Below, piece by piece: positions 10,465 to 21,252 of a stretch of DNA of 64,000 nucleotides. The DNA is from Lithodes maja. Taxonomy: Eukaryota > Arthropoda > Malacostraca > Decapoda > Lithodidae. Positions within the stretch are counted from its first letter, which is position 1, and every line of letters starts with the position of its first letter. A program made the translations under genes and the position numbers. The notes beneath the pieces are model-generated. The model did not search any database, was not told the DNA's origin, and worked only from the letters and a program-made list of their open reading frames with translations. The DNA is taken from assembly GCA_037953745.1 (NCBI GenBank), contig JBAKBP010007959.1:1-64000 (forward strand), given 5' to 3'.

Positions 10465-10660
10465 CCTTTTTTTCTATCGAAAAATGTACAAATTTAGCTT
10501 GCTGTCAAAACAAAAATATGTATATGCTGGCTTGCTGCCGCTCGCCAGGAAAATATTGACACCTGGATCGGGTGAACGTCTTAAAACAGTAGGCTGAATG
10601 GGGCCGAATGGATATAAGTCAAAGAGAGAGGGAGAGAAAAAGGAAAAAAGCGAGGTCTTC
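10465..10660 (+). mobile_element. TTAA-A element, right half (split copy)
   Basis: It starts in the hinge (TTTCTATCGAAAAATGTAC) and continues through GCTTGCTGTCAAAAC, the core GGCTTGCTGCCGCTCGCC and GAATGGGGCCGAATGG to the GA-rich right arm. It completes the half at 6680-6850. Confidence 0.75.
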
Positions 10661-11365
10661 AACATTAATTTAACCCTACAGTATTTGATCAGCATTTGAA
10701 CCAATTACTTAGGCGATGAAATGACGCTTCACCACATTCATTTTTTTTTCTTTTTCTGGGCGAGCGATAACGATCCTGTAACTTCGAAGAAATCCGTATC
10801 ACAATTTCTGAGTATCTATTTCTGTATTAATTTGTTTAAATATTATTCGTTTGGTAACGAAATACGCCCGTTCATTTTCAGTTGACATTAAATTGCAATG
10901 TCCTCACTGTCATTACTCGGCTATTACGAAGACATTGTTTCGAAATATGTTGTTAATTATGAAAACTTGATAGTTATATGATGAAGAGACATATTAGTTT
11001 CACATTATTTCATTAACCCTGCCAAGGAAATTGGTCTTAAGACAATGCTTTTCTTTCCAAATGTCCCTTACAAACTCTGAACCACTGGTTGGACACTTTG
11101 AACAGCAGTTATTTAGAGGGCAAGCAACCTCGAAGGGTCACTAGATCTGTTGTTGCTTGACTTATATTTGTACTCCTTTGTATTCCCTTGTACTATTTTT
11201 ACCACAGTGTAACTATGTTGGTCGTGACACTTGTGGGAGAGATGAGGAACCGAGATAGGCGTGACTCATAATATAAACTTGCTAAATTGCGTGTACGATT
11301 ACCCATTATTACCGGGTATCAAGTGACCAGTAAAGCATTACAGAGCTACTGGTAACACCCAAGTA

Positions 11366-11369
<4 letters not shown>
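10661..11369. other. No gene recognised
   Basis: AT-rich sequence without a credible open frame. A short piece near 10755-10800 (GGGCGAGCGATAACGATCC) looks like a decayed fragment of the TTAA-A/B core. Nothing else could be identified. Confidence 0.6.
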
Positions 11370-11429
<60 letters not shown>

Positions 11430-11469
11430 TGAGAGAGTGTGTGTGAGAGTGAGAGAGAGAGAGAGAGAT
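11370..11469. repeat. (GA)n microsatellite with GTGT interruptions
   Basis: About 100 bp of GAGAGA with a few GTGTGA interruptions near 11430. The Leu/Ser-rich minus-strand frame is an artefact. The following 345 bp to 11815 contain no recognisable feature. Confidence 0.97.
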
Positions 11470-11815
11470 TTGCACAGATTTACAATGATACACTGGCCAC
11501 AGATCGTACGGTCCCTGCGAGGTGGCCGGGCTTACTCCTGAGAGAGATACAAACCCCAAGTATGAGGGAAAGTAGAAGGAAAAGATAGGATAGCAAAGAT
11601 GAAGGCTCTCTCCCTACCCTCCACTTGCTCCGGTAATTTGCCGTACATGGACAATAGTTAGAAGTGAATAACCTTGCTTGGAAGTGAAAAACCTTGCTTG
11701 GAAGTCGCCTGAAGGAGTTTACAGAATAATTTGATATGGAAAGAAAATCTCGTGCGTACCTTCACCATTTTGTTAGTATTGTATATTTTTCTCCTCCTGC
11801 TCTCTTCAACTGAGA

Positions 11816-11898
11816 ACAGTTGCCAGGGTCTCTTATCAGTTGCCAGGGTCTCTTATCAGTTGCCAGGGTCTCTTATCAGTTGCCAGGGTCTCTTATCA
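11816..11898. repeat. 20 bp tandem repeat, four copies
   Basis: Four copies of AGTTGCCAGGGTCTCTTATC in a row. Confidence 0.95.
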
Positions 11899-11952
11899 AT
11901 AATCATTATCTACTCCAGACCAACTTTTCTATGGTAGGAGTCTAACCTTTTC

Positions 11953-12031
11953 TTAAGGGAGCCCAGCTCGCTTTTGTTTCTCTTTCTCTCCCTCTCTCTT
12001 TGGCTTGTATCCATTCGGCCCCATTCAACAT
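11953..12031 (+). mobile_element. TTAA-A element, left-end fragment
   Basis: TTAAGGGAGCCCAGC, the CT-rich arm and CATTCGGCCCCATTCA match the first 80 bp of the family. The sequence then switches abruptly to the LINE fragment at 12032. Confidence 0.8.
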
Positions 12032-12200
12032 ACTGTAGACCGAGTGAGAGGTGGAAGGATGGAGTTAAGAAGTATATGAGCGAAAGCGTTGCTGGATGGG
12101 AGGAGGGGCGTCGACTGACTGGGGACAGAGGTGCATGGAGGCGTTTTATTTGTGGCCACCCCTTCGGGGATCAAAGCGTCTGGCAATAGGTAGATAGATT
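12032..12200 (+). pseudogene. 5'-truncated RTE-like LINE 3' end
   Basis: One frame encodes RWKDGVKKYMSES, then GWEEGRRLTGDRGAWRRF, then GHPFGDQSVWQ and a stop near 12187, followed by a GATAGATT tail. This matches the C-terminus and 3' end of the near-complete LINE at 37197-40220, including its TAG and GATA-type tail. It is a typical 5'-truncated insertion, and it shows that this C-terminal frame is the coding one. Confidence 0.85.
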
Positions 12201-12401
12201 CAATATTTATTATGAATTCTTTGTAGGTATTCTCAGCTTCCTTTGGGGTCCAGAAGTTGGTTGGTGTGCTTGGCAGGAAGAGAGCTTCAAATTTACTATC
12301 ATTGGCTTCACTTAGCGGTAACAACTAGTTTAAATATAAGGCCGGACTGCCTTGTTGGGACCGCAAAATCTGTACAGTTTGTGTTCTTCTCTAATTCTTC
12401 A

Positions 12402-12464
12402 TATCACACACACCCACACACCCACCCACACACACACACACACCTACACCCAAACACACACACA
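12402..12464. repeat. (CA)n-type microsatellite
   Basis: An imperfect CACACA/CCCACA tract with short interruptions. Confidence 0.9.
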
Positions 12465-12589
12465 CTCTCTATCGCTCTCTATCTCGTGTGCGTGTGATTT
12501 GGGGCAATCCAGGTAACAATTTCGGTGACTGTAATGGCTCAGTTTGCATTAAATCATTGGCTGTTTTTTCTTCAACATGAACCGAATAC

Positions 12590-12980
12590 TTAACATGCTT
12601 GCCAGCGGTGCTTGCCTAATTCTAGGTTTAGTATATTATACCTATCTACCTGGAGATAGTTACAAGGAGTTACAAGGAATAGTTAGTATCTCGGAGACCT
12701 TGCCGTCCATTCCGAGGAGATACTTGAAGTGGAAGGAGAGAGACTGTTTAGTGCACTACACTCTTTACAGAGTGTGCAAAATACTATCTATTCTCTTCTT
12801 GAACTGCTCTACTGAAGAACTATTTACAACTTCGGAGGGAAGTTTGTTCCAGGTAGAACAGATCTTATATGTGAAAAAGTTTCCACAAATACTAGTGCTG
12901 AACCTTTCCAATTCTAATTTCCAGCCATGGTTGCGTGTTGTATTCATATTGAAGCTAAACACTTTTCTATATTGCAAGTA
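12590..12980 (-). pseudogene. LINE reverse-transcriptase C-terminal tail
   Basis: The minus strand encodes RKVFSFNMNTTRNHGW, then FSTSICGNFFTYKICSTW, NKLPSEVVNSSSVEQFKKR and IDSILHTL. The pattern F....W N.LP..VV...S...FK..LD is the conserved end of CR1/L2-type LINE ORF2 proteins. The upstream RT is missing, so this is a 5'-truncated copy. The remainder to 12590 is its presumed 3' untranslated region (CCTGGAGATAGTTACAAGG on the plus strand). The clade is not certain. Confidence 0.6.
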
Positions 12981-13182
12981 GTAATGAAATTATTATTAAC
13001 TATTGTAGATCATAATTTCTACCCCGGAGGAACAAATATATTCTTAATCTGCCCAAAAGCTACAGTAGAAATATTTTGTATATGTATATATATATATATA
13101 AATTATATAGATATATTGTGTCTGGACATTAGTATGGAATATCTTACTGACGAAATCAATAAAGTCAGGGGGTTTAATTGCA

Positions 13183-14136
13183 TTACAGAGTCAACGGTAA
13201 GTGTTGTGCTAGCAGGCGTATCGTTGTGCTAGCAGGCGTATCGTTGCTTCATTTACAGAGTCAACGGTAAGAGTTGTGCTAGCAGGCGTATCGTTGTGCT
13301 AGCAGGCGTATCGTTGCTTCATTACAGAGTCAACGGTAAGAGTTGTGCTAGCAGGCGTATCGTTGCTTCATTACAGAGTCAACGGTAAGAGTTGTGCTAG
13401 CAGGCGTATCGTTGTGCTAGCAGGCGTATCGTTGCTTCATTACAGAGTCAACGGTAAGAGTTGTGCTAGCAGGCGTATCGTTGCTTCATTTACAGAGTCA
13501 ACGGTAAGAGTTGTGCTAGCAGGCGTATCGTTGCTTCATTACAGAGTCAACGGTAAGAGTTGTGCTAGCAGGCGTATCGTTGCTTCATTACAGAGTCAAC
13601 GGTAAGAGTTGTGCTAGCAGGCGTATCGTTGTGCTAGCAGGCGTATCGTTGCTTCATTACAGAGTCAACGGTAAGAGTTGTGCTAGCAGGCGTATCGTTG
13701 CTTCATTTACAAAGTCAACGGTAAGAGTTGTGCTAGCAGGAGTATCGTTGCTTCATTACAGAGTCAACGGTAAGAGTTGTGCTAGCAGGCGTATCGTTGC
13801 TTCATTACAGAGTCAACGGTAAGAGTTGTGCTAGCAGGCGTATCGTTGTGCTAGCAGGCGTATCGTTGCTTCATTACAGAGTCAACGGTAAGAGTTGTGC
13901 TAGCAGGCGTATCGTTGCTTCATTTACAGAGTCAACGGTAAGAGTTGTGCTAGCAGGCGTATCGTTGCTTCATTACAGAGTCAACGGTAAGAGTTGTGCT
14001 AGCAGGCGTATCGTTGTGCTAGCAGGCGTATCGTTGCTTCATTACAGAGTCAACGGTAAGAGTTGTGCTAGCAGGCGTATCGTTGTGCTAGCAGGCGTAT
14101 CGTTGTGCTAGCAGGCGTATCGTTGCTTCATTTACA
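13183..14136. repeat. 49/69 bp minisatellite with 217 bp higher-order period
   Basis: The basic unit is about 49-50 bp (GTGCTAGCAGGCGTATCGTT plus a 29-30 bp remainder ending GGTAAGAGTT). In some units the 20 bp half is duplicated. The pattern of duplicated and non-duplicated units recurs every 217 bp, with equivalent positions at 13345, 13562 and 13779. The array ends exactly at the TTAA-A element at 14137. Open frames here are repeat-derived. Confidence 0.93.
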
Positions 14137-14513
14137 TTAAGGGGGGTCACCGGCTTATTTTTACCTTTCTCTCTTTTTTTCTCTTTCTTGGCTTGTATCC
14201 ATTCGGCCCTATTCAGCCAACTGTTTTAAGACGTCTATCCCCATCCAGGTGTCGATTTCTTCCTGGCGAGCGATAGCGAGCCAGAATTGTATGGAGAAAT
14301 CCGGCTTCGCCGGAGACATTTTTCTATCGAAAAATTTACAAATTGCTGTCAAAACAAAGATATATATATGCTGGCTCGCTACCGCTCGCCAGGAAAATAT
14401 TGACACCTGGATGGGGATAAATTTCTTAAAACAGTAGGCTGAATGGGGCCGAATGGATACAAGCCAAAGAGAGAGGGAGAGAAAGAGTAAAAATGCGAGG
14501 TGGGCTCCCTTAA
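14137..14513. mobile_element. TTAA-A family fold-back element, complete
   Basis: Bounded by TTAA at both ends, with GGGGGGTCACC at the left and GGTGGGCTCCC at the right. Both arms carry the core and the CATTCGGCC(C/T)ATTCAGCC block in inverted order. It sits at the edge of the preceding minisatellite. Confidence 0.9.
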
Positions 14514-14777
14514 GCTTGCAGTTATGTTCGCGTCCAATTTGACCGTTATTAAGGCTTAAACCATCTAAATAACCTTAACCTAACCTTAACCTAGGTGATT
14601 TATGCCATATATACATCAATATTTTTTGCGGAAAACAAACGGTAAAATTAGACGCCAACTTTATGTAAAGGACACAACCACACGCTCGCTAACACCACTA
14701 ACTCATCCCAACACAACATTCTCCAACGGTAAACATTCATATTTTGGTATTTACATAGTGTTATAATGTTTTTGTTC

Positions 14778-15102
14778 TTAAGGGGAGGTTTTTAGTTTGG
14801 TCCCTAGATATCCTTCAAGCCCCCTTGAGCCCCTTTCAAGATAAATTTGTACATTTTTCGATAGAAAAATGTCCCGGCTGAAAGCCGGTTCCTCTTAAAT
14901 TACAGGCTCGCTATCGCTCGCCAGGATAAAATCGACACCTAAAGTGACACGAAAGGTCTTAAAATTGACAGAAATGGGTTGAAAGTTCTTAAAATCGTCA
15001 AAATAATGGGGCAAACATCTTAAAATTAGAAAAACAATGGGGCTAAACATGAGGGAGAAAGGAGTCAAGAAAAAAATCCCTCAAGTGGAAATCTCCCCTT
15101 AA
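14778..15102 (-). mobile_element. TTAA-B family short element
   Basis: Bounded by TTAA at 14778-14781 and 15099-15102, with AGGGGAGG and CTCCCC ends. It contains GTCCCGGCTGAAAGCCGG, the core GGCTCGCTATCGCTCGCC and the AATGGGG run. The next 340 bp to 15446 contain only GTGTGCATATG-rich low-complexity sequence with no identifiable gene. Confidence 0.88.
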
Positions 15103-15446
15103 GGATATGCATATGTTTGCACCAGTGTGTGCATATGTGTGTCGATGTGTTTGTGAACGAGAGTGTGCATGTGTTTATGAGCTTATGCATGTGGAATTCT
15201 TCTGTGAACTGTGTACAGTATATGTATGAATATTCGGATATTATGATGCTGTATATATTGCATAAGTGCTTGTGTATACACATTGATTGCGTACATGTAT
15301 TTATAAGTATTGTCGCGTATACTATAGCGTATACCATAGTGTATACATTGTGTATGCTTATAGGTATATAGAATGGTCTCATTTTGGATCCTATACAGTA
15401 ATTCATGACCCCAGACTGCGTTGTATATAATTAAAATAAGTGTATT

Positions 15447-16394
15447 ATGTCTGTTAAGGAGCTAAAGGTTCAGTGTAATATGTCTGTTAGGGAGCTAAAG
15501 GTTCAGTGTAATATGTCTGTTAGGGAGCTAAAGGTTCAGTGTATTATGTCTGTTAGGGAGCTAAAGGTTCAGTGTAATATGTCTGTTAGGGAGCTAAAGG
15601 TTCAGTGTAATATGTCTGTTTGGGAGCTAAAGGTTCAGTGTATTATGTCTGTTAGGGAGCTAAAGGTTCAGTGTATTATGTCTGTTAGGGAGCTAAAGGT
15701 TCAGTGTATTATGTCTGTTAGGGAGCTAAAGGTTCAGTGTATTATGTCTGTTAGGGAGCTAAAGGTTCAGTGTATTATGTCTGTTAGGGAGCTAAAGGTT
15801 CAGTGTAATGTCTGTTAGGGAGCTAAAGGTTCAGTGTATTATGTCTGTTAGGGAGCTAAAGGTTCAGTGTATTATGTCTGTTAGGGAGCTAAAGGTTCAG
15901 TGTATTATGTCTGTTAGGGAGCTAAAGGTTCAGTGTATTATGTCTGTTAGGGAGCTAAAGGTTCAGTGTAATATGTCTGTTAGGGAGCTAAAGGTTCAGT
16001 GTATTATGTCTGTTAGGGAGCTAAAGGTTCAGTGTATTATATCTGTTAGGGAGCTAAAGGTTCAGTGTATTATGTCTGTTAGGGAGCTAAAGGTTCAGTG
16101 TATTCTGTCTGTTAGGGAGCTAAAGGTTCAGTGTATTATGTCTGTTAGGGATCTAAAGGTTCAGTGTAATATGTCTGTTAGGGAGCTAAAGGTTCAGTGT
16201 ATTATGTCTGTTAGGGAGCTAAAGGTTCAGTGTATTATGTCTGTTAGGGAGCTAAAGGTTCAGTGTATTAAGTCTGTTAGAGAGCTAAAGGTTCAGTGTA
16301 TTATGTCTGTTAGGGAGCTAAAGGTTCAGTGTATTATGTCTGTTAGGGAGCTAAAGGTTCAGTGTATTATGTCAGGGAGCTAAAGGTTCAGTGT
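15447..16394. repeat. 33 bp minisatellite array
   Basis: About 28 copies of a 33 bp unit beginning ATGTCTGTTAGGGAGC and ending GTGTATT or GTGTAAT. A 2 bp loss near 15808 shifts the frame of the apparent ORF, and the last copy is shortened. There is no sign of a real protein. Confidence 0.97.
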
Positions 16395-16677
16395 TTTGCG
16401 GCGTCAACAAAATACACGTTTATAATAATTTTATAATTATTATTGCAGTGGCAGTAGGCTAAACTTTATTAATTGTGAATTACGAATTATATTCGTCTTT
16501 TTTTTTCGTGATGTCAATTAATTTAATTAAGCCTTATATTGTATGTAAACCAGGAAAACAATTTCGCCTAATGGTAATCTTGGAAAATATGAAAATCTTA
16601 TCATTAAGTATTTTAGTCTACCACAAAATTCTTGTCTACCAGAAAAATCATGTTAGTCAGGAAAATGATGTCGATCT

Positions 16678-16880
16678 TTAACCCCTTCTATACCGGCGAC
16701 GACTTTTTAGTTTTCTTTTAGCTATATTTAGACGATTTTAAGCAGTTTAAGAAGGATATTTGGTAGTAAAAAGAGATAGTTTGAAGCCTGTTAATAGTGG
16801 AGGCCCTTTTTGAGTTGAATACAATCGTTAATACTAGCCAGAATAAAGCTAAAAGGACGGGTCGGTACAGAAGGGGTTAA
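16678..16880. mobile_element. TTAA-C family short element, complete
   Basis: TTAACCCCTTCTATACCGG at the left and CGGTACAGAAGGGGTTAA at the right give inverted ends flanked by TTAA. The interior carries CTATATTTAGACGATTTTA and GAAGGAT, found in all copies (21073, 30144, 31577, 35480). It is 203 bp and non-coding. Confidence 0.88.
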
Positions 16881-16948
16881 CATCTTATAGGTCAGGAAAA
16901 TATTGTCGACCATTAGCAATTTGTTGGCACGAAAATCTTGTTGACCAT

Positions 16949-17722
16949 GACAATCTTATCAGTCAGGAATATCATATCAATCTTATCAGTCAGGAATATC
17001 ATATCAATCTTATCAGTCAGGAATATCACATCAATCTTGTCAGTCAGGAATATCACATCAATCTTGTCAGTCAGGAATATCATATCAATCTTGTCAGTCA
17101 GGAATATCATATCAATCTTATCAGTCAGGAATATCATATCAATCTTATCAGTCAGGAATATCATATCAATCTTATCAGTCAGGAATATCATATCAATCTT
17201 ATAAGTCAGGAATATCATATCAATCTTATCAGTCAGGAATATCATATCAATCTTATCAGTCAGGAATATCATATCAATCTTATCAGTCAGGAATATCATA
17301 TCAATCTTGTCAGTCAGGAATATCATATCAATCTTGTCAGTCAGGAATATCATATCAATCTTATCAGTCAGGAATATCATATCAATCTTATCAGTCAGGA
17401 ATATCATATCAATCTTGTCAATCAGGAATATCATATCAATCTTATCAGTCAGGAATATCATATCAATCTTGTCAATCAGGAATATCATATCAATCTTGTC
17501 AGTCAGGAATATCATATCAATCTTATCAGTCAGGAATATCATATCAATCTTATCAGTCAGGAATATCATATCAATCTTGTCAGTCAGGAATATCATATCA
17601 ATCTTATCAGTCAGGAATATCATATCAATCTTATCAGTCAGGAATATCATATCAATCTTATCAGTCAGGAATATCATATCAATCTTATCAGTCAGGAATA
17701 TCATATCAATCTTATCAGTCAG
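16949..17722. repeat. 27 bp minisatellite array
   Basis: About 28 copies of a 27 bp unit (ATCTTATCAGTCAGGAATATC...). Variants carry TTGT for TTAT, or CAATC for CAGTC. The unit is a multiple of three and open on both strands, which explains the long low-complexity frames. Confidence 0.97.
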
Positions 17723-17766
17723 GTTTCATTATTGAGTTACATTTTAATAGGCCAATAAAAGCTATC

Positions 17767-18119
17767 TCAAGGGGAGGCTGCCCGTTTGTTTGGTCTATTA
17801 ATTCATTTATTCATATATTTTTTTTTAGTTTCCTCCCTAGACCTCCATCAAGCTTAGAAGAACACACCCTAGACCCCCCTTCAAGATAAATGTGTACATT
17901 TTTCGGTAGAAAAATGTCCCGGTTCCTCTTAAAATTGCAGGCTCGCTATCGCTCGCCAGGTAAAAATTGACACCTAAATGGTCTTAGAATTGGCAACGAA
18001 ATGGGGCGAGAGGTGTTAAAAACGCCAAACTAATGGGCCGAACGTCTTATAATCTCAAAACTAGTGGGGCTAAACATTAGGGAGAAGGGGGCCCAGAAAA
18101 ACGGTCTGCCTCCCCTTAA
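17767..18119 (-). mobile_element. TTAA-B family short element
   Basis: The left end TCAAGGGGAGGC has one change from TTAA, and the right end is GCCTCCCCTTAA. It contains the CGGTAGAAAAATGTCCCGG segment, one core copy and AATGGGG motifs. Confidence 0.85.
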
Positions 18120-18249
18120 AATGAATGAAACTAAGATTTATATAATTATTAAACACAAATTTAGCATAGAATGGAATAAATAGACCGTAAACTATTTAGA
18201 GTATGACACCGAGTCACTAACTAATGGACCAGTGTCATTCTGGGGATCT

Positions 18250-18304
18250 ATCAATCTGTCTATCTATCTATCTATCTATATGCTCAGGCCCAATCCCCGT
18301 TTTT

Positions 18305-18341
<37 letters not shown>
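18250..18341. repeat. CTAT tetranucleotide run and poly-T tract
   Basis: A short (TCTA)n run at 18250-18276 is followed by about 35 T residues at 18307-18341. Confidence 0.9.
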
Positions 18342-18344
<3 letters not shown>

Positions 18345-18460
18345 CTGGGGATACACGTGTTATTATTTTGGTGATTTCAATACAGCCACTGGTACTGATC
18401 TACGAAAGTTGTGTGGTCTGCATGGCTCTGGCGGAAGGAAGGTCTATGATTCTCGCTTCC

Positions 18461-18845
18461 TTAAGGGGACCCACCTCGCTTTTTTTTATCTTTCTCTCCC
18501 TCTCTGTTTGGCTTGTATCCATTCGGCCCCATTCAGCCTACTGTTTGAAGACGTATACCCCCATCCAGGTGTCAATATTTTCCTGGCGAGCGGTAGCGAG
18601 CCAACATATATATATATTTGTTTTGACAGCAAGCTAAAGTTGTACATTATTTGATAGAAAAATGTCTCCGGCGAAGCCGGGTTTCTCCATACAATGATGG
18701 CTTGCTATCGCTCGCCAGGAAAAAATCACCACCTGGATGGGGATAAACGTCTTAAAATAGTTGGTTGAATGGGGCCGAATGGATAAAAGCCAGAGAAAGA
18801 GAGAAAAAGAGAGAAAGACAAAAACAATCAGGTGACCCCACTTAA
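18461..18845. mobile_element. TTAA-A family fold-back element, complete
   Basis: TTAAGGGGACCCACC and GGTGACCCCACTTAA bound two inverted arms, each with the GGCGAGCG(G/A)TAGCGAGCC core. A TATATA-rich hinge lies between them. Non-coding. Confidence 0.88.
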
Positions 18846-18850
18846 CTTAT

Positions 18851-19196
18851 CAATAGTTACTTCTTCCTGAACGGCTCAATAGTTCCTTCTTCCTGAACGG
18901 CTCAATAGTTCCTTCTTCCTGAACGGCTCAATAGTTCCTTCTTCCTGAACGGCTCAATAGTTCCTTCTTCCTGAACGGCTCCATAGTTCCTTCTTCCTGA
19001 ACGGCTCAATAGTTCCTTCTTCCTGAACGGCTCAATAGTTCCTTCTTCCTGAACGGCTCAATAGTTCCTTCTTCCTGAACGGCTCAATAGTTCCTTCTTC
19101 CTGAACGGCTCAATAGTTCCATCTTCCTGAACGGCTCAATAGTTCCTTCTTCCTGAACGGCTCAATAGTTCCTTCTTCCTGAACGGCTCAATAGTT
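18851..19196. repeat. 26 bp minisatellite array
   Basis: About 13 copies of a 26 bp unit (CAATAGTTCCTTCTTCCTGA plus ACGGCT), nearly identical. Confidence 0.97.
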
Positions 19197-19213
19197 CTCT
19201 ACTCCTTGAATTA

Positions 19214-20930
19214 GTAAGATACAGGCAGTTGAGGATTGTTGGTGGTGTGGAGGAGATTGTTGGTGGTGTGGAGGAGATTGTTGGTGGTGTGGAGGAGATT
19301 GTTGGTGGTGTGGAGGAGATTGTTGGTGGTGTGGAGGAGATTGTTGGTGGTGTGGAGGAGATTGTTGGTGGTGTGGAGGAGATTGTTGGTGGTGTGGAGG
19401 AGATTGTTGGTGGTGTGGAGGAGATTGTTGGTGGTGTGGAGGAGATTGTTGGTGGTGTGGAGGAGATTGTTGGTGGTGTGGAGGAGATTGTTGGTGGTGT
19501 GCAGGAGATTGTTGGTCGTGTGGAGGAGATTGTTGGTGGTGTGGAGGAGATTGTTGGTGGTGTGGAGGAGATTGATGGTGGTGTGGAGGAGATTGTTGGT
19601 GGTGTGGAGAAGATTGTTGGTGGTGTGGAAGAGATTGATGGTGGTGTGGAGGAGATTGTTGGTGGTGTGGAGGAGATTGATGGTGGTGTGGAGGAGATTG
19701 TTGGTGGTGTGGAGGAGATTGATGGTGGTGTGGAGGAGATTGATGGTGGTGTGGAGGAGATTGTTGGTGGGATGTGGAGGAGATTGTTGGTGGTGTGGAG
19801 GAGATTATTGGTGGTGTGGAGGAGATTGTTGGTGGTGTGGAGGAGATTGTTGGTGGTGTGGAGGAGATTGATGGTGGTGTGGAGGAGATTGTTGGTGGTG
19901 TGGAGGAGATTGTTGGTGGTGTGGAGGAGATTGTTGGTGGTGTGGAGGAGCTTGATGGTGGTGTGGAGGAGATTGTTGGTGGTGTGGAGGAGATTGTTGG
20001 TGGGATGTGGAGGAGATTGTTGGTGGTGTGGAGGAGATTGTTGGTGGTGTGGAGGAGATTGTTGGTGGTGTGGAGGAGATTGATGGTGGTGTGGAGGAGA
20101 TTGTTGGTGGTGTGGAGGAGATTGTTGGTGGTGTGGAGGAGATTGTTGGTGGTGTGGAAGAGATTGATGGTGGTGTGGAGGATATTGTTGGTGGTGTGGA
20201 GGATATTGTTGGTGGTGTGGAGGAGATTGTTGGTGGTGTGGAGGAGATTGTTGGTGGTGTGGAGGAGATTGTTGGTGGTGTGGAGGAGATTGTTGGTGGT
20301 GTGGAGGAGATTGTTGGTGGTGTGGAGGAGATTTGTTGGTGGTGTGGAGGAGATTTGTTGGTGGTGTGGAGGAGATTTGATGGTGGTGTGGAGGAGATTT
20401 GATGGTGGTGTGGAGGAGATTGTTGGTGGTGTGGAGGAGATTGTTGGTGGTGTGGAGGAGATTGATTGTGGTGTGGAGGAGATTGTTGGTGGTGTGGAGG
20501 AGATTTGTTGGTGGTGTGGAGGAGGTTGTTGGTGGTGTGGAGGAGATTGATGGTGGTGTGGAGGAGATTGATGGTGGTGTGGAGGAGATTGTTGGTGGTG
20601 TGGAGGAGATTGATGGTGGTGTGGAGGAGATTGTTGGTGGTGTGGAGGAGATTGTTGGTGGTGTGGAGGAGATTGTTGGTGGTGTGGAGGAGATTGATGG
20701 TGGTGTGGAGGAGATTGTTGGTGGTGTGGAGGAGATTGTTGGTGGTGTGGAGGAGATTGTTGGTGGTGTGGAGGAGATTGTTGGTGGTGTGGAGGAGATT
20801 GTTGGTGGTGTGGAGGAGATTGTTGGTGGTGTGGAGGAGATTGTTGGTGGTGTGGAGGAGATTGTTGGTGGTGTGGAGGAGATTGTTGGTGGTGTGGAGG
20901 AGATTGATGGTGGTGTGGAGGAGATTGATC
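19214..20930. repeat. 21 bp minisatellite array of 1.7 kb
   Basis: About 80 copies of a 21 bp unit (GTTGGTGGTGTGGAGGAGAT plus T). Some units carry GATGG for GTTGG, and a few have one extra T or a GATG insertion that changes frame. It is strongly purine/G biased on the plus strand. All long frames over it, on both strands, are artefacts of the 21 bp period. Confidence 0.97.
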
Positions 20931-21072
20931 CCATCCTGATAGATATACTTGTTGGATAGACCTTTCCGCACTGTAGGGTCTAAATGAGTGTTGATTTCCT
21001 TGTTACTGGCCACAGATGCTACTGGTGCACTCTGGGGCACAAGGCATGGCTCTTTCTGACTACTTCTACTGC

Positions 21073-21200
21073 TTAACCCTTTGAGTACCAGCGACGTGTT
21101 ATATTTTATTCTAGCTATATTTAAACGATATTATGCAGCTTAGGAGGGATCTGTGGTAGTTAAAGGGAGGGTTGAGATAGTTTGAAGCCTTATTATTACA
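21073..21200. mobile_element. TTAA-C family element, partial
   Basis: It starts TTAACCCTTTGAGTACCAGC and contains CTATATTTAAACGATATTATG and GGAGGGATCT, as in the complete copies. The right end could not be located before the LINE that starts near 21253. Confidence 0.65.
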
Positions 21201-21252
21201 TATTATAACCAACTGTGGGTATTGGGTAGACGATATTCTGTATAAAACCAAT

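Noticed and set aside
12577..12981. 134-codon plus-strand frame
   Set aside because: It lies opposite the LINE C-terminal motif on the minus strand and includes 3' untranslated repeat sequence. No domain.
15447..17735. Tandem arrays that might be taken for a CRISPR locus
   Set aside because: Units are contiguous with no unique spacers, no cas-like genes are present, and the context is eukaryotic.
19162..21040. Frames of up to 590 codons over the 21 bp array
   Set aside because: Overlapping frames on both strands with pure repeat composition, and frame switches at indels without any conserved protein.
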